A DNA stretch of 18,152 nucleotides from an uncultured Porphyromonadaceae bacterium. Lineage in GTDB: Bacteria; Bacteroidota; Bacteroidia; Bacteroidales; Muribaculaceae. Shown here one piece after another: positions 1 to 6,370 of the stretch; the stretch's first letter is position 1, and each line of letters starts with the position of its first letter. The position numbers were made by a program, and so were the translations under genes. The stretch covers positions 1-18,152 of the forward strand of contig CABRZA010000033.1 in assembly GCA_902475285.1 (NCBI GenBank), in the 5' to 3' direction. The notes below the pieces were generated by a model. That model was not told the origin of the DNA. It did no database searches and was given only the letters and a program-made list of their open reading frames with translations.

Positions 1-90
1 AAAAATTTTGCACCCCTTTTCATAAACAATTGATACTGCACACTTTGTCAGAAAAGCCGCAAAAGCACCAAACAAGAACGCACCGCAGCC
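1..90. other. Intergenic end of window, no gene seen
   Basis: This stretch lies downstream of the minus-strand DUF2156 gene. It is AT-rich and I see no ORF, tRNA or clear terminator hairpin. Bases 3-10 read AAATTTTG on the plus strand, one mismatch from the Bacteroidota -7 element TAnnTTTG. The -33 position falls outside the window, so no promoter can be called. Confidence 0.5.
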
Positions 91-1035
91 CTACTCCATC
101 GCCACGTCGTATTTCCGAAGAAACATTTCGGGATGATAGGAAAGTTTTGCCTGTTGCAAGCCCGGATCGCCGCTGTCGTCCTCGCGGTTGATGTATTTTA
201 TCGCCGGGTAAAGGTCTGTGATGCTGCGGGCGAAAAACTGGTTGATGGCCTCGCCGGCACCCGCCACCTCGTGGTCGGCTTTCTCAATATGGAGAACAAG
301 GGTATCGCCATAGCGTTCGCCTGCCGTGAATGCCACTGCCCGACCGTCGCCGTCGAGAAGCACGGCCCCCTCGAAGCCGAGAACATCGTACTGCCGCAAG
401 GCCACAAGGCAGTGCTCGAGCTCATACTGCGCCATGGCGGGGTCGACCTTACGCTCGAAGGAGTGGATACGCGTGGCCAGGTCAAGAGCATGGTGCATGG
501 TGGAGGCATCGAGAGGCAGGAGCTGCCACCCGGGGTTGTCGGCCACAAAACGATTCACATGGTTGCGTTTCTTGTTGTAGGCCTTCCCCGTGAGCGATGC
601 CAGACGTGCGGCATCGTATATATAATCGGTCCACACCGGCAGCTCCACGGGCGAACATGGGCCCAGTTCGGGCAGACGGTCTTCGGGAACGGCGGTGAAT
701 ATCAAAGGTATGCCTTTGGCGCGACAATAGTTTCTCAACAGCTCCACAGAGCGGTCAAAAGGCATGTCGCCGCAAGGAAGAAGAAAAGCCTGACGGCCGC
801 TGCCGTCCTGGTCGAGACATTTCACAAAAAGGGTACCCGAATGGATGCAACATGAATATTTGAAATAATCAGCCCACATCACAAGCACCCCGAGCGAATA
901 GTCGCAACTGCGGGTATTGCTTTTGGCCAATATACGTCGGATGTCGGAATAAAGTGACGGAGTGATGTTTGAGAAATGAAGCGTGGTGTCGTGGCGCAAT
1001 GTCGGTGCGCCGCCGGTGCGGAGTCTTACTGGCAT
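91..1035 (-). CDS. DUF2156 (phosphatidylglycerol lysyltransferase C-terminal-like) protein
   Basis: A 314-residue protein of the DUF2156 / LPG-synthase C-terminal family, which adopts two GNAT-like acyltransferase folds. Family members with a membrane domain transfer amino acids from aminoacyl-tRNA to lipids. This protein has no membrane segments, so it is the soluble, stand-alone type common in Bacteroidales, and its substrate is unknown. Family-like signatures are the N-terminal SCDYSLGVLVMW (residues 43-54), the basic YNKKRNHVNRF (153-163), the GAGEAINQFF helix (259-268) and the C-terminal YINREDDSGDPGL (281-293) followed by KLSYHPE. The first in-frame ATG was used: homologous sequence seems to begin near residue 20, and the next Met (53) would remove the conserved SCDYS region. 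It lies 74 nt downstream of the metallo-beta-lactamase-fold gene on the same strand, with a hairpin between them and no recognisable promoter of its own, so co-transcription is likely but may be attenuated. Family call firm, function uncertain. Confidence 0.85.
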   Translation of the reverse strand: MPVRLRTGGAPTLRHDTTLHFSNITPSLYSDIRRILAKSNTRSCDYSLGVLVMWADYFKYSCCIHSGTLFVKCLDQDGSGRQAFLLPCGDMPFDRSVELLRNYCRAKGIPLIFTAVPEDRLPELGPCSPVELPVWTDYIYDAARLASLTGKAYNKKRNHVNRFVADNPGWQLLPLDASTMHHALDLATRIHSFERKVDPAMAQYELEHCLVALRQYDVLGFEGAVLLDGDGRAVAFTAGERYGDTLVLHIEKADHEVAGAGEAINQFFARSITDLYPAIKYINREDDSGDPGLQQAKLSYHPEMFLRKYDVAME

Positions 1036-1061
1036 AATGGTGGTGATTTGATGTTATAATA

Positions 1062-1095
1062 ATGGCATCGGCCGTGCGTGCGCGACCGATGCCGT
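1062..1095 (-). terminator. Hairpin between the MBL-fold and DUF2156 genes, possible attenuator or weak terminator
   Basis: GGCATCGG (1064-1071) pairs perfectly with CCGATGCC (1086-1093), extended by A1062-T1095 and a T-G wobble. After one mismatch, an inner CGTG/GCGC-type stem (1073-1076 with 1081-1084) closes a four-base loop. It starts 14 nt after the stop of the upstream minus-strand gene. The downstream sequence on that strand is ATTATTATAACAT, which is AT-rich but not a run of T. I therefore read it as a weak terminator or attenuator, or an mRNA-stabilising 3' structure, not a strong terminator. Confidence 0.4.
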
Positions 1096-1109
1096 ATGGT
1101 AAATGGGCA

Positions 1110-1844
1110 TTATATTTCTACACTGTCGCCGGGTTTGTGCAGGCAGTGCATGGCCGTGCGAGCCTTGGCGGCGTCGCTCAGACCATAGGCGGCGAAGTCG
1201 CAGGCCACTTCGTAGGAACCATTGAAGTGCATGGGGAAGAACTGCCCCACGGCTATGGTGTCGAGGAAGCGGCGAGCGCCCGACGCGCAGTTCTCGCCCT
1301 GGCGGGTGTCGACGGGAAAGAAAGCCACGTCGAACGTCGGATGGGCCTCGGCTATTCGGTCGAGCTCCACAGTGAACATCTCGGTGGCGCGATGAGCCTC
1401 GCGCTCGGTGTTCTCCTTGTCCCAGTGCCAGTCGTTGAGGTCGCCGGCATGGAAAAGCGTCGTGCCGTCGGCCATGGTCACGCAATAGCTCACCCCCAGA
1501 TCGGTCGAACCGTAGGCCTGCACCTTGATGCCTTCGGGCAGACCTTCAATAGTATCGCCGGCGCTCATCCAGTCGATGGGCATGTCGTCGTGGATTTCAC
1601 GCGTGGGAATGTCGTTCGAAAGAACATACAGGCGTCGGTGGCTCTGCCCAAGGTTGAAGATATCGGTGTTGAAGTGGTCGGGATGATTGTGTGTCACGAA
1701 GAAAATCACCGGCTTGTCGGGACTGTGGCGGAGCGCTTTCTCCACCACATGCGCCGTGTCGTGGTAATAGTCGAACACAAGGACGATTTTAGGATATTCC
1801 ACCATAAAACCGGAATTGTCGAGGAAAGTAACTGTCGATTTCAT
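1110..1844 (-). CDS. UlaG-like metallo-beta-lactamase-fold hydrolase
   Basis: A 244-residue cytoplasmic metal-dependent hydrolase of the metallo-beta-lactamase superfamily, most like the compact UlaG/YfcI-type group. The metal-binding motif HxHxDH is seen as THNHPDHF (His52, His54, Asp56, His57). Further candidate ligands are in FHAGDLND (His132, Asp135) and PMHFNG (His206). The N-terminus, with its strand-rich FLDNSGFMVEY, matches the fold's usual entry. The frame is open upstream to 1970, but the added 42 residues look non-coding and the fold begins right at the MKSTVTF start, so 1844 is preferred. There is no signal peptide. The gene is divergent from lon and sits upstream of the DUF2156 gene on the same strand. 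The natural substrate cannot be told from sequence; phosphodiester, lactone or other ester hydrolysis all occur in the superfamily. Confidence 0.85.
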   Translation of the reverse strand: MKSTVTFLDNSGFMVEYPKIVLVFDYYHDTAHVVEKALRHSPDKPVIFFVTHNHPDHFNTDIFNLGQSHRRLYVLSNDIPTREIHDDMPIDWMSAGDTIEGLPEGIKVQAYGSTDLGVSYCVTMADGTTLFHAGDLNDWHWDKENTEREAHRATEMFTVELDRIAEAHPTFDVAFFPVDTRQGENCASGARRFLDTIAVGQFFPMHFNGSYEVACDFAAYGLSDAAKARTAMHCLHKPGDSVEI

Positions 1845-1919
1845 AATTATTGAGGGGTGCGGCGCATTATCGGCGCACATCTTTACAACAAGCACCCCGC
1901 AAAATTTGTTTGAAATCAG

Positions 1920-1936
1920 ACGGCCGCGAGGGCCGT
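1920..1936. other. Inverted repeat in the divergent MBL-hydrolase/lon intergenic region
   Basis: ACGGCC (1920-1925) and GGCCGT (1931-1936) form a perfect six-base inverted repeat with a five-base GCGAG spacer. It lies between the divergent hydrolase and lon genes, about 50 bp upstream of the lon -7 element. There is no adjoining T tract. It could be an operator or chance in GC-rich DNA. Confidence 0.3.
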
Positions 1937-1983
1937 TAACAGATTTTAAGCGTCCCCACGGATGCCGCACGGCTATTTTTTCG

Positions 1984-1991
1984 TAATTTTG
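1984..1991 (+). promoter_or_regulatory. Putative -7 element of the lon promoter
   Basis: TAATTTTG matches the Bacteroidota primary-sigma -7 consensus TAnnTTTG exactly. No TTTG-like -33 box is present 19-21 bp upstream, so this is a half match. If used, transcription would begin near 1998, just upstream of the small ORF at 2012 and about 110 nt before the lon start. I see no recognisable heat-shock or CIRCE-type element. Confidence 0.45.
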
Positions 1992-2011
1992 GCACTGTTT
2001 TTGCTAAAGAC

Positions 2012-2110
2012 ATGGAGAAAGGCACAGCCGATGCGGCCGTCCGCGCGGCAATATGCTTTTCCTCAATGCCTTACTCTCTTCACGGGCAAATAAGACCTCA
2101 AACGCAATGA
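2012..2110 (+). CDS. Possible 32-residue leader ORF overlapping the lon start
   Basis: ATG at 2012 opens a 32-codon frame (begins MEKGTADAAV, ends GQIRPQTQ) whose TGA at 2108-2110 overlaps the lon ATG at 2107-2109 as ATGA. The same overlap joins lon to the hydrolase and ung to the plug-like gene, so translational coupling is plausible. The peptide has no recognisable domain, signal peptide or run of a single regulatory amino acid. It begins about 14 nt after the expected transcription start. It could equally be chance, since 100 nt of GC-rich DNA often stays open. No homologue is known to me. Confidence 0.35.
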   Translation: MEKGTADAAVRAAICFSSMPYSLHGQIRPQTQ

Positions 2111-4527
2111 ACAACAGCCACGACTACGACATCAAAGACTCCACCTTCGGCCTGAAGCAGATAGAAATCGACCCCACTCGTTTCGAAACCGAACCCGATC
2201 CCAATTGCCTCCCCATCCTACCCACGCGCAATCTGGTGATGTTCCCGGGCACAAACATCAGTTTCGAACTCACGCGTGCATCGTCGAAGCGTCTGGCCAA
2301 GGAGGCCAACCAACACGCCTTCCCCATAGGCATAGTGTGCCAGCTCGACCCTCAGGACGAGAGCCCCGAGGTGCCGGCGGGCGTATTCAAGTACGGCGTA
2401 GTGGCCGACGTACTCAGCGTGATGGAAGACGACGAGCACAGCATTGCCATCGTCAGGGCGCGCAACCGCTTCCGAATCCTCGGCAAGGTGAGCGGAAGCG
2501 GCGACGACGACACCTTCGTAAGCGCCCGCGTGCGTTTCCTCACCGACCAGGAGCCGCAGGACCCGACGGAATATTCCAACGTCTGCGCCGAGATTCGCCG
2601 CAACCTCAAAAGCATCACCTCCATGATGCCCCAGCAGGTCACAGGCATGCTCGCTCGCATTTCCGACGACACCGAGTTTGTCAACTACTGCTGCACCAAC
2701 ATACCCATCGAAACCGAAGCCAAGGTAGAGCTGCTGTCGAAGACCACGCTCAAACAGCGCGCCGTACTCCTGCTGTCGAAGGTACTCAACCTCGTACAGC
2801 AGCAGGAAATCACCGACCAAATAATGAAGCGCGCGCGCGCGAGCATGGACGAACAGAAGCGCAACGCCTTCCTCCAACAGCAGATGGAGGCAATACGCGA
2901 GACACTCTACGGCGACGACGACGAGGTGGATGAACTTCTCGCCCGTGGCGAAGAGGCACAGATGCCCGACGAGGTATGGGAGCTTTTCCAAAAAGAAATC
3001 AACAAGTTGCGGCGCTACAACCCCTCCACGCCCGACTATTCCGTGCTCTACTCCTACCTCGAGACCCTCATAGCCCTGCCATGGCTGAAGGCCACACCCC
3101 GCCAAACCGACTTCGACGCCGCCCGGCAGATACTCGACGAGTCGCACTACGGCCTCGAGAAGGTGAAGGAGCGCATACTCGAACAGCTGGCGCAAATCAT
3201 ACGTTCGCCGCGCAGCCAGGCGCCGATACTATGCCTCGTCGGCGCCCCCGGCGTGGGCAAGACATCGATAGGCCGCGCAGTGGCAAAAGCCCTCGGGCGT
3301 GTATATGAGCGCGTGTCGTTCGGCGGCCTGCACGACGAGGCCGAAATCCGCGGACACCGCCGCACATATATCGGCGCCATGCCCGGCCGCATCATCGACG
3401 CCATGAAACGTGCCGGCACCGTAAACCCCGTGCTCGTCCTCGACGAAGTCGACAAGATAGGCGCCGACTACAAGGGCGACCCGGGCGCAGCACTTCTCGA
3501 AGTACTCGACCCCGAGCAGAACTGCCATTTCCACGACAACTACATCGACGTGGACTACGACCTCTCCAACGTGCTATTCATAGCCACCGCCAACACCCTC
3601 GGCACCATATCGCGCCCGCTCCTCGACCGCATGGAAATAATCGAGCTGCCCGGCTACCTGCTCGAAGAAAAGGTGGAGATAGCCAAGCGCCACCTCCTGC
3701 CGGCCATTATGGCGAAGATGTCGCTCACACCCGACAACTTCGCCATCACCGACGAGGCCATCGAAGCCGTAATCCGCGACTACACCTCGGAGAGCGGCGT
3801 GCGTACCCTCGACAAGAAGCTCGCCGCTATTGCCCGCAAGGTGGTGCTCGCCATCATGAAGGGCGACGACTATCCGAAGCCCATCCGTCCCGACGACCTC
3901 TACGGCCTCCTTGGACTGGCACCGCACATAGCCGACCGCTACGAAGGCAACGACTTCGCCGGAGTGGTCACCGGACTGGCATGGACCGAGGTCGGCGGCG
4001 AGATTCTCATGGTAGAGTCGTCGCTCGCCCGAGCCAAGAACCCCGGCCTCACCCTCACCGGAAAGCTCGGCACCGTAATGCAGGAATCGGCTACAATCGC
4101 CTACCAGTGGGTCAAGGCTCATGCCGACCGTCTGGGTATAAACTACGAGCTCTTCGACCGCTACAACCTGCACATCCACTTCCCCGAAGGCGCCATACCC
4201 AAGGACGGCCCTTCGGCCGGCATCACCATCGCAACCTCGATAGTGTCGACCTTCACCCAGCGCCGTGTGGCCGAACGCATAGCCATGACCGGCGAGATTA
4301 CCCTACGCGGCAAAGTGCTCCCGGTGGGAGGCATACGCGAAAAGATTCTCGCAGCCAAGCGTGCCGGCATCGACACCATTATACTCTCGCAGCAGAACCG
4401 CCGCGACATCGAGGACATCCCCACGGCCTACACCGCAGGCATGACCTTCCGCTACGTCGACACCGTCGACGAAGTGATAGCCTTCGCCGTCACCGACCAA
4501 CCGGTGGCTTGCCCCGTAGAATTATGA
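2107..4527 (+). CDS. lon: ATP-dependent Lon protease (endopeptidase La)
   Basis: Lon is a cytoplasmic hexameric AAA+ serine protease that degrades misfolded and regulatory proteins. From the start at 2107 the product is 806 residues, the normal length. Domains in order: N-terminal substrate-binding domain beginning LPILPTRNLVMFPGT (about 35-235), a helical linker, the AAA+ module with Walker A GAPGVGKT (379-386) and Walker B VLVLDEVD (442-449), the IATANT sensor region, then the protease domain with catalytic Ser703 in PKDGPSAG and Lys736 in RGKVLPVGG. The frame stays open to an ATG at 2053, but that would add 18 residues unlike Lon, and the 2107 start sits in an ATGA overlap with a small upstream ORF. 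There is no Shine-Dalgarno sequence, as is usual in Bacteroidota. The stop overlaps the next gene's start, so the two are co-transcribed. All catalytic residues are present and the gene is intact. Confidence 0.97.
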   Translation: MNNSHDYDIKDSTFGLKQIEIDPTRFETEPDPNCLPILPTRNLVMFPGTNISFELTRASSKRLAKEANQHAFPIGIVCQLDPQDESPEVPAGVFKYGVVADVLSVMEDDEHSIAIVRARNRFRILGKVSGSGDDDTFVSARVRFLTDQEPQDPTEYSNVCAEIRRNLKSITSMMPQQVTGMLARISDDTEFVNYCCTNIPIETEAKVELLSKTTLKQRAVLLLSKVLNLVQQQEITDQIMKRARASMDEQKRNAFLQQQMEAIRETLYGDDDEVDELLARGEEAQMPDEVWELFQKEINKLRRYNPSTPDYSVLYSYLETLIALPWLKATPRQTDFDAARQILDESHYGLEKVKERILEQLAQIIRSPRSQAPILCLVGAPGVGKTSIGRAVAKALGRVYERVSFGGLHDEAEIRGHRRTYIGAMPGRIIDAMKRAGTVNPVLVLDEVDKIGADYKGDPGAALLEVLDPEQNCHFHDNYIDVDYDLSNVLFIATANTLGTISRPLLDRMEIIELPGYLLEEKVEIAKRHLLPAIMAKMSLTPDNFAITDEAIEAVIRDYTSESGVRTLDKKLAAIARKVVLAIMKGDDYPKPIRPDDLYGLLGLAPHIADRYEGNDFAGVVTGLAWTEVGGEILMVESSLARAKNPGLTLTGKLGTVMQESATIAYQWVKAHADRLGINYELFDRYNLHIHFPEGAIPKDGPSAGITIATSIVSTFTQRRVAERIAMTGEITLRGKVLPVGGIREKILAAKRAGIDTIILSQQNRRDIEDIPTAYTAGMTFRYVDTVDEVIAFAVTDQPVACPVEL
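2829..2841 (+). repeat. (GC)6 dinucleotide tract inside lon
   Basis: Thirteen alternating G and C bases encode the Lys-Arg-Ala-Arg-Ala stretch in the Lon linker. Alternating GC of this length is a possible slippage or Z-DNA site. The frame is intact here. Confidence 0.6.
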
Positions 4528-5534
4528 AAGCCCTTGCCGTTCTCCTCATCGCGGCATTGATGCCGTTGGCGGCGCCGGCACGTGCGGAGACCGAAGTTAC
4601 CGTGCAGTCGGCCCCCGGCATAAGTCTCGCCGGCACGCTCGCCTCCCCCGAAGGCACGCCGAAAGCCGCACTCGTACTCATCACCGGCAGCGGCCAGCAG
4701 AACCGCGACGAGGAACTCTTCGGCAAGAAGCCCTTCCGCACCATATCCGACGCCCTCTCCGACGCCGGATACGCCGTGCTGCGCCTCGACGACCGCGGCT
4801 GCGGCGAAAGCACCGGCGACTACGCGGCCGCCCTCAACGCCGACTTCGTGACCGACATCGCGTGCGCAATCGACAGCATGCGCCGCCGCTTCCCCGACAT
4901 AGCCGTCGGCGTACTGGGCCATTCCGAAGGCGGCACCACGGCCATCAAGCTCGGCGCCGCCAGCCGCTGCGACTTCATGGTCACCCTCGCCGCTCCCGCC
5001 TGGGCCGGCGACTCGATTATCATGAACCAGAGCCGTGCCATTGCCATGGCTGCCTTGGGCGCATGGCCGCAGGAGGCGTTGCAGCGCCGTTTGCTCGATA
5101 TCGCCAAAGGCCCGATGCCAACGGTGATAGCACAGTCGATGATTGTCGGCGCCCTGTCGGAAGCCGCCGGCGAGGGAGCCGCCGCAGCGCCAGGCGTGGC
5201 GGAACAGTTCGCGGCCTCGGCAAAGGCCCTCACCTCGCCGTGGTACCGCGACATGCTGCGCTACGACCCTGCCGCCGACATTGCCGCCGTGGCCGTGCCG
5301 TGGCTCGCGCTCAACGGCAGCCGCGACATACAGGTGGCGCCCGGCAACCTCGACACCATCCGCAAGCACAACGCCGGCGCCGACACCGTGCTTCTCGACG
5401 AGCACAACCACCTCTTCCAGCACGCCGTAAGCGGTATGCCCGACGAGTACGCCACTCTCGAAGGCGACATTTCGGCCGAAACTATCTCCGCCATCACAAC
5501 TTGGCTCGACAAAAAAATTCCGGCAACACGCTGA
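4524..5534 (+). CDS. Exported alpha/beta hydrolase (putative esterase/peptidase)
   Basis: A 336-residue alpha/beta hydrolase with an N-terminal signal peptide (hydrophobic LAVLLIAALMPLAAPARA, cleavage likely after Ala21), so it acts in the periplasm or outside. The fold core starts near residue 47 (ALVLITGSG, a probable oxyanion-hole region). The nucleophile elbow is GHSEGG with Ser134. The likely acid is Asp268 in LNGSRDIQV, and the likely base is His296 in EHNHLFQ (His294 is the alternative). This completes a Ser-Asp-His triad with the usual spacing. A helical lid fills roughly residues 165-245. Its ATG overlaps the lon stop by four bases (ATGA), implying translational coupling, though a functional link to Lon is not evident. 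The last codons and the TGA lie inside the terminator hairpin of the opposing tRNA-Arg gene. Substrate unknown; acyl-ester or peptide-like substrates are typical of the family. Confidence 0.88.
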   Translation: MKALAVLLIAALMPLAAPARAETEVTVQSAPGISLAGTLASPEGTPKAALVLITGSGQQNRDEELFGKKPFRTISDALSDAGYAVLRLDDRGCGESTGDYAAALNADFVTDIACAIDSMRRRFPDIAVGVLGHSEGGTTAIKLGAASRCDFMVTLAAPAWAGDSIIMNQSRAIAMAALGAWPQEALQRRLLDIAKGPMPTVIAQSMIVGALSEAAGEGAAAAPGVAEQFAASAKALTSPWYRDMLRYDPAADIAAVAVPWLALNGSRDIQVAPGNLDTIRKHNAGADTVLLDEHNHLFQHAVSGMPDEYATLEGDISAETISAITTWLDKKIPATR

Positions 5535-5548
5535 GCGTGCTGCCGGGA
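5511..5548 (-). terminator. Rho-independent terminator of tRNA-Arg, inside the hydrolase 3' end
   Basis: The arms 5518-5531 and 5535-5548 form a stem of about 13 pairs with a single A-C mismatch and a three-base loop. On the minus strand the stem is followed by seven T (5517-5511). It begins 5 nt past the tRNA 3' end. The hydrolase stop codon TGA (5532-5534) is exactly the loop. On the plus strand no T tract follows, so it should terminate only the tRNA transcript. Confidence 0.9.
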
Positions 5549-5552
5549 AGTG

Positions 5553-5624
5553 TACCCCCGCAGGGAATCAAACCCTGATCTGAAGAACCGGAATCTTCTA
5601 TTCTATTCGTTGAACTACAGAGGC
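5553..5624 (-). tRNA. tRNA-Arg (anticodon CCG)
   Basis: A 72-nt cloverleaf can be folded by hand. The acceptor stem is GCCTCTG/CGGGGGT with discriminator A73; it has three G-U wobbles, including the terminal 1-72 pair. The D stem is GTTC/GAAT with an 8-nt loop. The anticodon stem is GAAGA/TCTTC with loop TTCCGGT, giving anticodon CCG, which reads CGG (Arg). The variable loop is AGAT, and the T stem is CAGGG/CCCTG with loop TTTGATT. U8-A14, A15-U48 and G18-U55 contacts are possible, and A20, C35 and G36, known arginine identity elements in bacteria, are present. The usual G19-C56 pair appears as A19-U56. CCA is not encoded. The gene has a well-matched promoter and terminator, so it is probably expressed; a degenerate copy is less likely. 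Confidence 0.92.
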
Positions 5625-5651
5625 GTGCCGAGCCTTTTGGCTTTGCGGGTG

Positions 5652-5683
5652 CAAAAGTAATAATTTTTTTGTATTTTTGCAAA
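5652..5683 (-). promoter_or_regulatory. Promoter of tRNA-Arg
   Basis: On the minus strand, TTTG (5683-5680) is followed after exactly 20 bases by TACTTTTG (5659-5652). Both match the Bacteroidota -33 (TTTG) and -7 (TAnnTTTG) boxes with the expected spacing. The start would fall about 20 nt before the mature tRNA end. Confidence 0.85.
5672..5679 (+). promoter_or_regulatory. Putative -7 element of the ung operon
   Basis: TATTTTTG matches TAnnTTTG exactly and lies 19 bp before the ung ATG. A TTTG exists at 5642-5645, but its 26-bp gap is too long, so the -33 box is poor. The element lies between the two boxes of the opposing tRNA promoter and ends right beside its -33 box, so the two promoters overlap. 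Confidence 0.55.
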
Positions 5684-5698
5684 TCAAAATCACAGTGC

Positions 5699-6370
5699 AT
5701 GAATGTAAGAATCGACCCGTCGTGGCATCAAGCCCTTGCCGCCGAATGGGATAAGCCATATTTCGCAGAGCTCGTATCGTTTGTGAAACAGAGCTATGCC
5801 GCCGGGCCGGTCTACCCTGCTCCGTCGCAGATTTTCGCCGCCTTCGACGCATGCCCGTTCGACAAGGTGAAAGTCGTGATTCTCGGACAGGACCCCTACC
5901 ACGGCCAAGGGCAGGCCCACGGCCTGTGCTTCTCCGTGCCGCAGGGCGTGGAGATACCGCCGTCGCTGGTGAATATCTACAAGGAGATGTCGCAGGACCT
6001 CGGCGTGGAACTCCCGCCCGACCTCAGCGGCGACCTCTCGCATCTGGCGCGCCAGGGCGTACTGCTCCTCAACAGTACCCTCACCGTGCAGGCCAACCGC
6101 GCCGGCTCGCACCAGGGGCGCGGCTGGGAGCAGTTTACCGACGCCGCCATCGCCGCACTCAACGAGCGCCGCGACGGGCTGGTGTTCATGCTCTGGGGCA
6201 GTTACGCCATACGCAAGGGCGCACTCGTCGACCGCAGCCGGCATCTCGTGCTTGAGTCGCCGCATCCGTCGCCCCTGTCGGCCTACCGGGGATTTTTCGG
6301 CAACCGGCATTTCAGCCGTGCCAACGCATGGTTGCAGCAGCACGGCCAAAGTCCGATAAAATGGTTATGA
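5699..6370 (+). CDS. ung: Uracil-DNA glycosylase, family 1
   Basis: Ung removes uracil from DNA arising from cytosine deamination or dUTP incorporation, starting base-excision repair. The product is 223 residues, the normal length. Seen directly: the water-activating motif GQDPYHG (63-69, catalytic Asp65), the uracil-recognition LLLNSTLTV with Asn125, and the DNA-intercalation loop HPSPLSA (189-195, His189). The C-terminal GNRHFSRAN is also characteristic. The frame opens at 5669, but that ATG lies upstream of the expected transcription start and would add a non-homologous MYFCKSKSQC, so the ATG at 5699 is preferred. The stop overlaps the next ATG (ATGA, 6367-6370), so ung heads an operon with the DUF5103 and probably the DUF3109 gene. 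Confidence 0.97.
   Translation: MNVRIDPSWHQALAAEWDKPYFAELVSFVKQSYAAGPVYPAPSQIFAAFDACPFDKVKVVILGQDPYHGQGQAHGLCFSVPQGVEIPPSLVNIYKEMSQDLGVELPPDLSGDLSHLARQGVLLLNSTLTVQANRAGSHQGRGWEQFTDAAIAALNERRDGLVFMLWGSYAIRKGALVDRSRHLVLESPHPSPLSAYRGFFGNRHFSRANAWLQQHGQSPIKWL

Noticed and set aside
133..1853. Plus-strand ORFs opposite the DUF2156 and MBL-fold genes (133-855, 1062-1853)
   Set aside because: These are shadows of the minus-strand genes, which carry recognisable motifs. The plus frames show none.
1900..1907. AAATTTTG on the minus strand as -7 box of the MBL-fold hydrolase gene
   Set aside because: The first base mismatches TAnnTTTG and there is no TTTG-like box 19-21 bp upstream. Too weak to call.
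1845..1970. 42-residue N-terminal extension of the MBL-fold hydrolase
   Set aside because: The fold starts at MKSTVTF, and the extension covers the intergenic inverted repeat and looks non-coding.
2053..2106. Longer lon start at 2053
   Set aside because: The 18 added residues are unlike Lon N-termini, and the 2107 ATG gives the usual length.
4452..5423. 323-residue antisense ORF across the lon/hydrolase junction
   Set aside because: It spans two well-supported genes on the other strand and is compositionally a mirror product.
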